64,000 nt of DNA from Adhaeribacter arboris (GTDB lineage Bacteria > Bacteroidota > Bacteroidia > Cytophagales > Hymenobacteraceae). Numbering within the stretch: position 1 is the stretch's first letter; each line of letters opens with the position of its first letter. Below, piece by piece: positions 44,132 to 53,185 of the stretch. Where the stretch lies: positions 1,240,001 through 1,304,000 of the forward strand of contig NZ_PYFT01000001.1 in the NCBI RefSeq assembly GCF_003023845.1. Reading direction: 5' to 3'. The position numbers were made by a program, and so were the translations under genes. The notes under the pieces are model-generated. The model saw only the letters and a program-made list of their open reading frames with translations, was not told the origin of the DNA and did no database searches.

Positions 44132-45439
44132 ATGAATCTGGTACAAGAATTAAAATGGCGCGGCATGTTTCACGATGCGATGCCGGGCACCGAAGAACAA
44201 CTTACCAAAGAAATGACCACTGGTTACGTTGGTTTTGATCCTACGGCGGCCTCCCTGCATATTGGTAATTTAGCCACCATCATGTTGCTAGTACATTTAC
44301 AGCGTTGTGGTCATAAACCTATTGCTTTAGTTGGTGGTGCCACTGGCATGATTGGCGATCCTTCGGGTAAGTCGGCGGAACGCAATCTACTCTCCGAAGA
44401 AACGTTACGCCAAAACCAGGAAGGAATCCGGACACAGTTAGAAAAATTCTTGGATTTCAACTGCGGAACTAACTCCGCCGAAATGGTAAACAATTACGAC
44501 TGGTTTAAAGAATTTAATTTTTTAGGTTTTCTGCGGGATGTAGGCAAACACCTGACGGTAAACTACATGATGAAAAAAGAATCGGTGCAAAAACGTATCC
44601 AGGTAGAGGAAGAAGGAGAAGGTCGGGTAGAAGGTTTGTCTTTCACGGAGTTTTCTTACCAGTTATTACAAGGCTATGATTATTACCATTTGTATAAACA
44701 CAAAAATGTACGGCTACAAATGGGTGCCTCCGACCAATGGGGAAATATTACCACCGGTACCGAATTAATCCGGCGAATGGATGGTGGAAAAGCGTATGCC
44801 TTGGTGGGTAAATTGGTTACCAAATCGGATGGCACCAAATTTGGCAAATCCGAGAGTGGTAATATATGGCTGGATCCAAATTTAACTTCCCCTTACCGGT
44901 TCTATCAGTTTTGGCTGAACCTGGCGGATGAGGAAGCCAAAAAGTTGATTAAAGTATACACGCTACTACCCAAAGAAGAAATTGAGGCTTTCATTCTTCA
45001 GCACGACGAAGCCCCTCATTTGCGTACTTTGCAGAAAGCACTAGCTAAAGAAGTAACTACCCGCGTGCATTCCGAAGAAGATTATTTGGCCGCGGTTCAG
45101 GCTTCCGAAGTTTTATTTGGGAAAAATGATATTAGTGCCTTACGTGCCTTATCCGAGGACTTGCTTTTGGCAGTATTCGAAGGGGTCCCCATTATCAAGG
45201 TAACCAAACAAGCTTATCAAGCGGCAGGTTCCGTAGTGGAATTCTTAGCCGATACTACCCACTTCCAAATTTTTGAATCGCGTGGTGAGGCAAAGCGCAT
45301 GTTACAGAATGGTGGCGTAAGTATAAACCGGGAGAAAATAGCGGCATCTATTACAGATGTGAATTTTGAACTTCTCCAAGACAAGTATTTAGTTATCCAG
45401 AAAGGAAAGAAAAATTATTACTTAGTAGCGGTAGAATAG
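44132..45439 (+). CDS. tyrS: tyrosyl-tRNA synthetase
   Basis: Class Ic synthetase charging tRNA-Tyr. The 435 residues have the HIGH-type motif in [13 protein letters not shown] (about 35-47), [19 protein letters not shown] for tyrosine binding, MGASDQWGN, the KMSKS-type KFGKS (about 240), and a C-terminal S4 RNA-binding domain (about 375-435, [20 protein letters not shown]). Single gene with its own terminator. Confidence 0.97.
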   Translation: MNLVQELKWRGMFHDAMPGTEEQLTKEMTTGYVGFDPTAASLHIGNLATIMLLVHLQRCGHKPIALVGGATGMIGDPSGKSAERNLLSEETLRQNQEGIRTQLEKFLDFNCGTNSAEMVNNYDWFKEFNFLGFLRDVGKHLTVNYMMKKESVQKRIQVEEEGEGRVEGLSFTEFSYQLLQGYDYYHLYKHKNVRLQMGASDQWGNITTGTELIRRMDGGKAYALVGKLVTKSDGTKFGKSESGNIWLDPNLTSPYRFYQFWLNLADEEAKKLIKVYTLLPKEEIEAFILQHDEAPHLRTLQKALAKEVTTRVHSEEDYLAAVQASEVLFGKNDISALRALSEDLLLAVFEGVPIIKVTKQAYQAAGSVVEFLADTTHFQIFESRGEAKRMLQNGGVSINREKIAASITDVNFELLQDKYLVIQKGKKNYYLVAVE

Positions 45440-45530
45440 TTGGAGGGTTAGAAGTTGCAAGTTTCCCCTTGATATTGGATAATTCAAGAATTATGCTAAC
45501 ATATAGTACAACCTGCAACTGTACAAAAAC

Positions 45531-45563
45531 AAAAAAAGTGGTCCCGTTGGGGCCACTTTTTTT
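45531..45563 (+). terminator. rho-independent terminator after tyrS
   Basis: AAAAAAAGTGGTCCC pairs with GGGGCCACTTTTTTT (one T-G wobble) around a 3-nt loop. It serves tyrS and, with its symmetric A/T tails, also the convergent H1-like gene. Confidence 0.88.
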
Positions 45564-45589
45564 GTTGGTTGGTGTGGAAAGTTCTTGAA

Positions 45590-45829
45590 TTACTTTTTAG
45601 CTTTTGAAGTGCTTTTTTTAGCGCCTTCTTTAGCTGTCTCTTCAGATCCTCCAGCCGCATTGTTTTTCATGTCTTGAACCTCTTTTCTTAGGTCTTGAGC
45701 CAGATTTTTCAGTTCTTGCATCCCTTTTCTTACCCGGGTACCAGCTGCCGAATTTCCTTTTTCGTAGAATTTCTCGAAATCGCTCTCCAAAGACATTACT
45801 AAGTCTTTAACACTGCTAAACTTGTTCAT
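45590..45829 (-). CDS. histone H1-like protein
   Basis: A 79-residue basic helical protein starting at ATG 45829 (MNKFSSVKDLVMSLESDFEKFYEKG); the frame can extend 20 residues to 45889, without the family pattern. It matches the small H1-like proteins of Bacteroidota: an N-terminal helical pair (RVRKGMQELKNLAQDLRKEVQDMK) and a Lys/Ala/Ser-rich tail ending KKSTSKAKK that would bind DNA non-specifically. Probably a nucleoid protein. Single gene between two convergently and co-oriented neighbours. Confidence 0.85.
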   Translation of the reverse strand: MNKFSSVKDLVMSLESDFEKFYEKGNSAAGTRVRKGMQELKNLAQDLRKEVQDMKNNAAGGSEETAKEGAKKSTSKAKK

Positions 45830-45935
45830 TAGAGTTTTATTAGTTGTGGAACATATATATTTAATCGCTCTAATATACACAATAATCAATACGAAGCAAA
45901 AAAAAGGGCCTTTTAATAGAAATTTATCTTAAATA

Positions 45936-47174
45936 TTAGACCGCAATAGCTGATTTGGAGTACAAACCTTTATCTAACTTCTCCGAAATGCGCTCAAAAG
46001 CCTCAATTGTTTCGTTTACATCTTCTAAAGTATGAGCCGCTGTTGGAATTAAACGCAGCATAATTACATCCTTTGGCACCACCGGATAAACGACAATGGA
46101 GCAGAAAATACTGTAATTTTCACGTAAATCTAAAGTAAGTTGGGTGGCATCAGGAATTTGTCCTTTTAAAATAACCGGTGTAACGCAGGATTGAGTAGTA
46201 CCAATGTTAAATCCTTTTTCGCGTAAACCGTTTTGCAAAGCATTCGTAATTTCCCAGAGTTTATCTTTTAACTCCGGCTTACTACGCAATAATTCTAATC
46301 TTTTTAGCGCCCCTACTACTATGGGCATGGGCAATGATTTCGCAAAAATTTGCGAACGCATGTTATAGCGTAAGTATTCTATCACCTGCTCCGGTCCCGC
46401 TACAAAAGCGCCAATACTGGCCATAGATTTAGCGAAGGTAGAAAAGTAAACGTCTATTCCGTCCTGAGCTCCAAAATGTTCCCCGGTACCCGCGCCCGTT
46501 TTACCCTGCGTACCAAAGCCATGCGCATCATCCACGAATAAGCGGAATTTGTATTTTTCTTTTAACGCTATAATAGCGGGCAGGTTCCCTAAATTACCAG
46601 ACATGCCAAATACTCCTTCGGTAATAACCAGAATAGCTCCTCCGGTTTCGCTGGATAGCCGGGAAGCCCGTTGCAATTGCTTCTCCAGGTTCTCCATGTT
46701 GTTGTGCGCGTAAACAAACCGTTTACCCTGGTGCAATCGTACACCATCAATAATACAGGCGTGCGACTCGGCATCGTAAACAATAACATCGTGCCGATTC
46801 ACCAAAGCATCAATAATCGATACTACTCCCTGATAACCATAATTAAGCAACAAAGCATCCGGCTTCATCACAAAATCGGCTAATTCGGCTTCCAACTGTT
46901 CGTGTAAATTGGAATTACCTGACATAATCCGGGCTCCCATTGGGTAAGCCATGCCCCATTCAGCGGCTGCAACGGCATCAGCCTTGCGAACTTCCGGATG
47001 ATTGGCTAATCCTAAATAATTATTCAAACTCCAGGTAAGCACCGGTTTTCCCCGAAATTGCATTCGGGGAGATATTTCGCCCTCTAATTTAGGAAAGGTA
47101 AAATAACCGTGTGCGTAATGCGAATGGCTGCCTAATGGTCCTCGGTTGGCTAACAGTTTGTCAAATAAATCCAC
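45936..47174 (-). CDS. alpha-oxoamine synthase family PLP enzyme (serine palmitoyltransferase or cysteate acyltransferase)
   Basis: A 412-residue PLP enzyme condensing an acyl thioester with an amino acid. Motifs are NNYLGLANHPEVRKA, SGNSNLHEQLEAELADF, FVDDAHGFGTQG (PLP-ring Asp) and the PLP lysine in FSTFAKSMASIGAFVAG. The N-terminal MDLFDKLLANRGPLGSHSHYAHGYF is not that of KBL or BioF. In Bacteroidota such enzymes start sphingolipid (Spt) or sulfonolipid/capnine (CapA-type) synthesis; I cannot separate these from sequence alone. Expected to act at the cytosolic membrane face. Confidence 0.83.
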   Translation of the reverse strand: MDLFDKLLANRGPLGSHSHYAHGYFTFPKLEGEISPRMQFRGKPVLTWSLNNYLGLANHPEVRKADAVAAAEWGMAYPMGARIMSGNSNLHEQLEAELADFVMKPDALLLNYGYQGVVSIIDALVNRHDVIVYDAESHACIIDGVRLHQGKRFVYAHNNMENLEKQLQRASRLSSETGGAILVITEGVFGMSGNLGNLPAIIALKEKYKFRLFVDDAHGFGTQGKTGAGTGEHFGAQDGIDVYFSTFAKSMASIGAFVAGPEQVIEYLRYNMRSQIFAKSLPMPIVVGALKRLELLRSKPELKDKLWEITNALQNGLREKGFNIGTTQSCVTPVILKGQIPDATQLTLDLRENYSIFCSIVVYPVVPKDVIMLRLIPTAAHTLEDVNETIEAFERISEKLDKGLYSKSAIAV

Positions 47175-47253
47175 TCTGTATCGTATTAAGTGATGGAAAA
47201 AACAAATTACTTTCTAACTTCAACCGGTAAATGTCCGGTTACTTTAATGCCCG

Positions 47254-47261
47254 CAAATTTA
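47254..47261 (-). promoter_or_regulatory. -7 promoter element of the PLP acyltransferase gene
   Basis: TAAATTTG on the minus strand, 79 nt upstream of the start codon. The leader contains a small dyad AACCGG (47222-47227) / CCGGTT (47235-47240). Confidence 0.4.
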
Positions 47262-47372
47262 GAACTTAAATGTTTTATAAACAATCTTAAAACTAGAAGG
47301 AAAAAACTTATTTATTAATTCTATATACTAACTAGAGATTAAAGCCGAGAAAGTCATAATGTAATTAGCAGC

Positions 47373-48872
47373 ATGAAGAAAATAAATAAAATATTAGTTG
47401 CAAACCGAGGCGAAATAGCATTACGCGTTATGCGCTCGGCCCGCGAATTAGGTATACAAACCGTAGCTATCTATAGTGAAGCTGACCGGACTGCTTTACA
47501 CGTGCAATACGCCGACGAAGCCGTTTGTGTAGGAGAAGCAAAATCATCCGAATCGTACTTACGAGGGAATAAAATTATTCAAGTTTGCCGCGAATTGCAC
47601 GTTGATGCCGTTCATCCAGGTTATGGTTTTTTATCGGAAAATGCAGCTTTTGCGCAAGCGGTTCAGGATGCGGGTATTATTTTTATTGGCCCTACTCCGG
47701 CTGCTATTGAGTTAATGGGAAATAAACTAGCCGCCAAAGCAGCCGTAGCGCGATATGCTATTCCCATGGTTCCCGGCACGGAAGAAGCTATTTCCGATAT
47801 AGAAGCAGCCAAGAAAATTGTTCAGGAAGTTGGGTTTCCCATTTTGATTAAAGCCAGTGCGGGTGGCGGTGGTAAAGGTATGCGGGTAGTCTCGGAACTA
47901 GCCAGCTTTGAACAACAAATGCAACTGGCGGTAAGCGAAGCTACTTCTGCCTTCGGTGATGGTGCCGTGTTTATTGAAAAATATATTAGTTCGCCGAGAC
48001 ATATTGAAATCCAGGTTTTAGGTGATACACAAGGCAATATTGTGCACTTATTTGAACGGGAATGTTCTATTCAGCGCCGGCACCAAAAAGTAATGGAAGA
48101 AGCACCTTCTAGTGTTCTAACACCAGCCTTACGCGCGGAAATGGGTCAATGTGCCGTTAATGTGGCGAAAGCCTGTGAGTACGTAGGAGCTGGAACGGTG
48201 GAGTTTTTGTTAGATGAAAATAACCGCTTTTACTTCCTGGAAATGAATACCCGTTTGCAAGTAGAACATCCGGTTACGGAGCAAATTACGGGTTTAGATC
48301 TGGTGAAAGAACAAATTAAGATTGCGGAAGGGCAACCGCTCTCTTATAAACAGGAAGATTTAAAAATATACGGTCATGCCCTGGAATTGCGGGTTTACGC
48401 CGAAGATCCCCAGAATAATTTTTTACCCGATATTGGAAATTTAACAACTTATAAACGGCCGCAAGGTTTAGGAGTGCGCGTAGACGATGGCTTTGAACAA
48501 GGTATGGACATTCCCATCCATTACGATCCTATGATTGCCAAACTAGTTACCTTCGGCGCTAACCGAGAAGAGGCTATTACCAAAATGCTGCGGGCCATTG
48601 ACGAATACCAGATTACAGGTGTGGAGAATACTTTAGCTTTTGGCAAATACGTGTTAGAGCACCCGGCTTTTGTTTCGGGCAATTTTGACACTAAATTTAT
48701 TGAACGCTATTTTACCGCCGAGGATTTGCAAGCTTCAGCTAACCGTGTTGCCGAACAAGTAGCGGCTGTGTTAGCTGCTTGGCTGTACGACACGGCTAAA
48801 CCAAAAGCTATGGCAACCACGAACAACTCTTCTGTAGTAAGCTCTAATTGGAAAAAGAATCGTACACGTTAA
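47373..48872 (+). CDS. accC: acetyl-CoA carboxylase biotin carboxylase subunit
   Basis: ATP-dependent carboxylation of biotin on the carrier protein in fatty-acid synthesis. The 499 residues open with KKINKILVANRGEIALRVMRSARELG, then the ATP-grasp Gly-rich loop KASAGGGGKGMRVV (about 159-172), ERECSIQRRHQKVMEEAPS, and EMNTRLQVEHPVTEQITG. AccC is usually about 450 residues; the extra 50 at the C-terminus are Ala/Asn/Ser-rich and end SSNWKKNRTR. No accB is adjacent, so it may serve AccB or another acyl-CoA carboxylase. Confidence 0.93.
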   Translation: MKKINKILVANRGEIALRVMRSARELGIQTVAIYSEADRTALHVQYADEAVCVGEAKSSESYLRGNKIIQVCRELHVDAVHPGYGFLSENAAFAQAVQDAGIIFIGPTPAAIELMGNKLAAKAAVARYAIPMVPGTEEAISDIEAAKKIVQEVGFPILIKASAGGGGKGMRVVSELASFEQQMQLAVSEATSAFGDGAVFIEKYISSPRHIEIQVLGDTQGNIVHLFERECSIQRRHQKVMEEAPSSVLTPALRAEMGQCAVNVAKACEYVGAGTVEFLLDENNRFYFLEMNTRLQVEHPVTEQITGLDLVKEQIKIAEGQPLSYKQEDLKIYGHALELRVYAEDPQNNFLPDIGNLTTYKRPQGLGVRVDDGFEQGMDIPIHYDPMIAKLVTFGANREEAITKMLRAIDEYQITGVENTLAFGKYVLEHPAFVSGNFDTKFIERYFTAEDLQASANRVAEQVAAVLAAWLYDTAKPKAMATTNNSSVVSSNWKKNRTR

Positions 48873-48903
48873 AAAGGCTGCTGTTTATTTTTGTTCAGCC
48901 TGT
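48871..48903 (-). terminator. terminator between convergent accC and bshB1
   Basis: AGGCTG (48875-48880) and CAGCCT (48896-48901) form the stem; on the minus strand it is followed by TTTT, so it best serves bshB1. Stem is short and the loop is 15 nt. Confidence 0.55.
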
Positions 48904-48927
48904 AATATTTAAATGCTTGTTAAGCAA

Positions 48928-49644
48928 TTAAATTAAATCAAACAAATTTCGTATTCCAAGGTGTCGTTCTTTAGTAAAACCTTCACCGAAAGTAGTACCA
49001 ATTAAATGACCCATATCGCGGCTGCGCGCTTCGATAAAATTTAAAAAATCCGGATTAGATATATACGTATTGGGTTCGACACTATTAGGATCATAAAATT
49101 GGGACTTAAAAGCTTTGATGGCTTGTAATTTTAAATCCCAATAAGGAGTAATATCCACTACAAAATCAGGTACCAACAAACGATCCTGAATGTAATGATA
49201 AACCGCTTTAGGGCGCCAGGCCATTTGCGTTGTATTATTTCCCTCGGTTTGAATTTGTTTCAAGCCCGCTAAAAAACAAGATTCCGATACTAAAATACTT
49301 CCGCGACCATGATCCGGATGCCGGTCGGTAATAGCATTGGCAATGACAATTTCGGGTTGGTAACGCCGTATCATTTTCACTACTTCTAGCTGGTGTTCCC
49401 GGTCATTCCGAAAAAAGCCATCGGCAAAACCTAAATTTTCTCTTGCGTGTAAGCCCATTAAAGAAGTAGCAGCAGTTGCTTCGGCTTCCCTGATTTCGGG
49501 AGTTCCCCGGGTTCCTAATTCTCCTTTGGTCAGGTCAACAATACCTACTTTTTTCCCGGCTTGTACGTGGGCAATAAGGGTTCCGGCACACGATAATTCA
49601 ATATCATCCGGATGAGAGGAAAAAGCAAGAATATCTAATTTCAT
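48928..49644 (-). CDS. bshB1: bacillithiol biosynthesis deacetylase BshB1
   Basis: Zinc-dependent deacetylase that converts GlcNAc-malate to GlcN-malate in bacillithiol synthesis. The 238 residues show the LmbE/PIG-L zinc motif SSHPDDIELSCAGTL, DLTKGELGTRGTPEIR, NLGFADGFF and DRHPDHGRGS. It shows that the organism makes bacillithiol as low-molecular-weight thiol. It starts 10 nt after the M23 peptidase gene. Confidence 0.93.
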   Translation of the reverse strand: MKLDILAFSSHPDDIELSCAGTLIAHVQAGKKVGIVDLTKGELGTRGTPEIREAEATAATSLMGLHARENLGFADGFFRNDREHQLEVVKMIRRYQPEIVIANAITDRHPDHGRGSILVSESCFLAGLKQIQTEGNNTTQMAWRPKAVYHYIQDRLLVPDFVVDITPYWDLKLQAIKAFKSQFYDPNSVEPNTYISNPDFLNFIEARSRDMGHLIGTTFGEGFTKERHLGIRNLFDLI

Positions 49645-49654
49645 AGATTATAGT

Positions 49655-50701
49655 TTATTTTACCCGCAGCCTTCGGCCAGCTCGAATAGTAGTTCGGGCA
49701 GATATATGATTTAGCCGCGCAAGCTGCGACACGGAGATTCCGTACCGGCGAGCAATAGTACCTAACACTTCGCCACGTCGGACGGTATGGTAAACTGTTC
49801 GCCGCGCTCTATGTTTTTTTACCGAATTATAGTAATTAAATAAAGAAGCCGTTATTACAAAATCGTTTTGCAGCAAGCGATATGCCGGAAAATCATATAA
49901 GCGTTCCGGATCAATAGGATTACCTTGGTAACGTACTTCATAATGCAAATGCGGTCCGGTACTGCGCCCGGTACTTCCACCTTTACCTAAAAGTTGACCA
50001 GCTTTTACAAACTGACCTACATTCACCAGGGTTTTACTCATATGGCCGTACAAAGTTTCTAAACCATTATAATGCCTTACTACTACGTAATTCCCGTAAC
50101 CCCCTCCATCCCAGGCGGCAATCCGCACCACTCCATCAAAAGCTGCTAAAACCGAATCACCGGTATCTAGGTCCAGATCAGTACCGTAATGCCACCGATA
50201 TCCCCGAAAACCAAAATCAGAAGTAATAGGTGTGCTTTCAAGAGGCATCTTACTTAATCGATTACGCGCTTCATCAACCAACTTGATCGGCACAGCTTCT
50301 TTAATCTGGCGGCCATCCATCCGGTAAGGGTTTACACTTCGGGTATCCCAAATAGCGTAATAACCCGCAATTTTAATCCAGGAAGAATCAATTAAAACTT
50401 CCTCCGACATTTCCACGATGCTTTTTTCTCCCAGATCTAAGGTAGTGGTATCTTCGCTTACAATGGACAATCTTTTGGCCGGACTGAATATAGATTTACT
50501 AGCTTCGGATTTATCGTCTGGAAATTCCTGATACTCAATTAAAGTAGCGGTATCCGGTTTTACATACTGAATTTTTGGAGTTTTAATTTTAAAGAAATCT
50601 TTCGATTTTTTCTTTGGCGTTTGTGCCCAGCTTTCGCTAACGCCCAACAAAAGAAAGACTAGTGTTAGATAATATATAAATGCAATTTTTTTTGAAAACA
50701 T
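49655..50701 (-). CDS. M23 peptidase with C-terminal LysM domain
   Basis: A 348-residue exported peptidoglycan endopeptidase. Signal peptide about 1-27 (IAFIYYLTLVFLLLGVSESWAQ). The M23 domain (about 155-265) has the zinc ligands in RWHYGTDLDLDTGD and GPHLHYEVRYQG. A C-terminal LysM (about 303-348, YHTVRRGEVLGTIARRYGISVSQLARLNH) binds glycan strands. It likely cuts cross-links in cell growth or division. It stands 10 nt before bshB1. Confidence 0.92.
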   Translation of the reverse strand: MFSKKIAFIYYLTLVFLLLGVSESWAQTPKKKSKDFFKIKTPKIQYVKPDTATLIEYQEFPDDKSEASKSIFSPAKRLSIVSEDTTTLDLGEKSIVEMSEEVLIDSSWIKIAGYYAIWDTRSVNPYRMDGRQIKEAVPIKLVDEARNRLSKMPLESTPITSDFGFRGYRWHYGTDLDLDTGDSVLAAFDGVVRIAAWDGGGYGNYVVVRHYNGLETLYGHMSKTLVNVGQFVKAGQLLGKGGSTGRSTGPHLHYEVRYQGNPIDPERLYDFPAYRLLQNDFVITASLFNYYNSVKKHRARRTVYHTVRRGEVLGTIARRYGISVSQLARLNHISARTTIRAGRRLRVK

Positions 50702-50989
50702 TCGTGCTGTAAGTTTAGCAGTAACGTAGGGTAGTATTTAAATAACTCTTAAATAAACCTCATTATTGCTATTTTTATTGTGAGGAAGCAAACCATCACC
50801 TTTCTTTGATTTTATCAATTTTAAAACAAGCAATTAGCTTAGCATCTATTGAGATTTAAAGCAATATAAAATTGCCTTTATCTTTTCCAGTTTAGAAATA
50901 CACCCAGTAGCATTAGTAAGAGTAAATGAAGGAATTTACGACCTAAATAATTATTTAGAAAAAGTTGACTTCCTTGTTTTACTCCATTC

Positions 50990-51925
50990 TTAATGTAATT
51001 CATTTGCTACCAGGTAGCGCTCTGCATCCAAAGCTGCCATACAGCCAGAACCAGCTGCAGTAACTGCTTGCCGATATACGTAATCCTGCACATCGCCGCA
51101 GGCAAATACCCCGTCTACATTGGTTTGCGAAGTGCCCGGAACCGTTTTCAGATAGCCATTAGCATCGTGGTTTATATACTTTTTGAAAATTTCGGAATTA
51201 GGTTGGTGCCCAATAGCCACAAAAAAACCTTTTACATCTAAAACCTGGTGTTCACCGGTAACAGCATTTTTGATTCGAACTCCTTCTACGGTGTGCTCGC
51301 CTAAAATCTCATCGGTTACCGAATTATAAATTAACTCAATATTGGGTGTTCTTTTTACCCGTTCCTGCATAATCAGGGAAGCCCGCATTTCGCTTTTCCG
51401 CACAATCATATACACCTTCGAGCATAAATTGGCCAGGTAAGTGGCCTCTTCGCAAGCAGTATCACCAGCGCCCACAATAGCTACATCCTGGCCGCGGTAA
51501 AAAAAGCCATCGCACACCGCGCAAGCCGAAACCCCACTGCCATTTAAACGCGCTTCTGATTCTATTCCCAGCCACTTAGCCGAAGCTCCGGTAGCCAGAA
51601 TAACGGCATCAGCCAAGATCGTTTTAGAATCATCAATAACTACTTTATGCGGCTGTCCGGAAAAATCTACGTCCGTGGCAATACCATAGCGGATATCGGT
51701 ACCAAACCGTTCGGCTTGTATCCGGAAATCTTCCATCATTTGCGGACCGTTTATTCCTTGAGGGTAACCCGGGTAATTTTCTACATCGTTAGTAATAGTA
51801 AGCTGCCCACCAGGCTGTAAACCTTGATACATAATTGGATTTAAACCTGCCCGAGCGGCATAAATGGCGGCCGTGTAACCAGCCGGACCAGAACCTATAA
51901 TTAATAATTTTACTTTTTCTTCCAT
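50990..51925 (-). CDS. trxB: thioredoxin-disulfide reductase
   Basis: NADPH-dependent flavoenzyme that reduces thioredoxin. The 311 residues have the FAD motif IIGSGPAGYTAAIYAARAG, the redox-active SACAVCDGFF (about 133-142), the NADP motif VAIVGAGDTACEEATYL and the C-terminal FACGDVQDYVYRQAVTAAGSGCMAALDAERYL. Single gene downstream of rpoD and its terminator. The 288-base gap 50702-50989 after it shows no gene. Confidence 0.97.
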   Translation of the reverse strand: MEEKVKLLIIGSGPAGYTAAIYAARAGLNPIMYQGLQPGGQLTITNDVENYPGYPQGINGPQMMEDFRIQAERFGTDIRYGIATDVDFSGQPHKVVIDDSKTILADAVILATGASAKWLGIESEARLNGSGVSACAVCDGFFYRGQDVAIVGAGDTACEEATYLANLCSKVYMIVRKSEMRASLIMQERVKRTPNIELIYNSVTDEILGEHTVEGVRIKNAVTGEHQVLDVKGFFVAIGHQPNSEIFKKYINHDANGYLKTVPGTSQTNVDGVFACGDVQDYVYRQAVTAAGSGCMAALDAERYLVANELH

Positions 51926-52027
51926 TTATAAAAGAATATTCAAATGCGGGGCAAAACTACAAAATAATAACAAATCAATTAGCATTTGTTCTAACCAGCA
52001 CGGGTAAACCATAACAGATATAATGCA

Positions 52028-52056
52028 AAAAGCCTTAACATATTAGCTAAGGCTTC
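52028..52056 (-). terminator. rho-independent terminator after rpoD
   Basis: AAGCCTTA (52030-52037) / TAAGGCTT (52048-52055) with a 10-nt loop; TTTTTG follows on the minus strand. It lies 22 nt after the rpoD stop and upstream of trxB. Confidence 0.8.
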
Positions 52057-52076
52057 TTCCTATCAATTTAGAAAAT

Positions 52077-52940
52077 CTAGCCTAAGTACGGCTTCAGAGC
52101 TTTGCTACGAGAGGTATGACGTAAGCGACGAATAGCTTTTTCTTTTATTTGACGTACCCGCTCCCGGGTTAAATTAAATTTCTCCCCAATTTCTTCCAGA
52201 GTTAAGGAATGTTCGCCGTTTAAACCAAAATACAAGGTAATAACATCGGCTTCTCGCTTGGTTAAAGTAGATAAAGCGCGTTGTACTTCTTTACGTAAAG
52301 AATCATTCATTAAACCGGTATCCGGCGATTCTTCATCTTCGTTTTCCAGAACATCTAATAAGCGGTTTTCTTCGCCTTGTACAAAAGGGGCATCTACCGA
52401 TACATGGCGGCCCGAGATTTTTAAAGTGTCTACTACTTCAGAGGTAGTTAACTCCAGTACTTCGGCAATCTCTTCCGGGGAGGGTTCTCTTTCAAATTTT
52501 TGTTCCAGTTCCGAGAATGACTTGGATATTTTATTTAAAGAACCTACCCGGTTTAAGGGCAAACGTACAATGCGCGATTGCTCAGCCAAAGCCTGTAAAA
52601 TTGACTGACGAATCCACCAAACGGCGTACGAAATAAATTTAAATCCCCGGGTTTCGTCAAAGCGTTTAGCTGCTTTAATTAAACCTAAATTACCTTCGTT
52701 AATTAAATCGCCTAAAGATAAGCCTTGGTTTTGATATTGTTTCGCTACCGAAACCACAAAGCGTAAATTAGCTTTGGTTAATTTTTCAAGAGCAAATTGG
52801 TCGCCTTCTTTTATTCTTTGAGCTAACGTAACCTCTTCATCAGGAGTAAGCAAATCAACTTTACCAATTTCTTGTAGATACTTATCCAACGATTGACTTT
52901 CGCGGTTAGTGATTTGTTTACTTATTTTAAGTTGTCTCAT
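52077..52940 (-). CDS. rpoD: RNA polymerase primary sigma factor RpoD/SigA
   Basis: The housekeeping sigma factor, 287 residues; like other Bacteroidota primary sigmas it lacks region 1.1. Region 1.2 (about 13-45) is [25 protein letters not shown]; region 2 (about 55-125) is [32 protein letters not shown] and [20 protein letters not shown]; region 3 (about 135-200) and region 4 (about 220-285, [20 protein letters not shown]) are complete. It would read the TAnnTTTG promoters seen across the window. Confidence 0.97.
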   Translation of the reverse strand: MRQLKISKQITNRESQSLDKYLQEIGKVDLLTPDEEVTLAQRIKEGDQFALEKLTKANLRFVVSVAKQYQNQGLSLGDLINEGNLGLIKAAKRFDETRGFKFISYAVWWIRQSILQALAEQSRIVRLPLNRVGSLNKISKSFSELEQKFEREPSPEEIAEVLELTTSEVVDTLKISGRHVSVDAPFVQGEENRLLDVLENEDEESPDTGLMNDSLRKEVQRALSTLTKREADVITLYFGLNGEHSLTLEEIGEKFNLTRERVRQIKEKAIRRLRHTSRSKALKPYLG

Positions 52941-53135
52941 TAGAGTATATTGTAAATTATATTATTTAGTAATAAAGTGTTTTTCAGCGAAAAAGTTTAA
53001 ATATGAACGTAGTATTTTTAATATTCTCTGATAAATTATCATTCCTTTATTATCAGAATATAATAAATAAAGCTAAATTCAAATTTTTACATTGATTAAG
53101 CCGAGGAACTACTCGTATTAAGTTAAACCAGAAAA

Positions 53136-53166
53136 CGGTGGCCCCAGAAAGGAAACCACCGCCATA
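53136..53166 (-). terminator. possible terminator after pnp
   Basis: CGGTGG (53136-53141) and CCACCG (53156-53161) form a 6-bp stem; on the minus strand TTTT follows. It lies 20 nt after the pnp stop. The 245-base gap to rpoD (52941-53185) shows nothing else. Confidence 0.45.
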
Positions 53167-53185
53167 CTAGAATAAGTTCGAATCT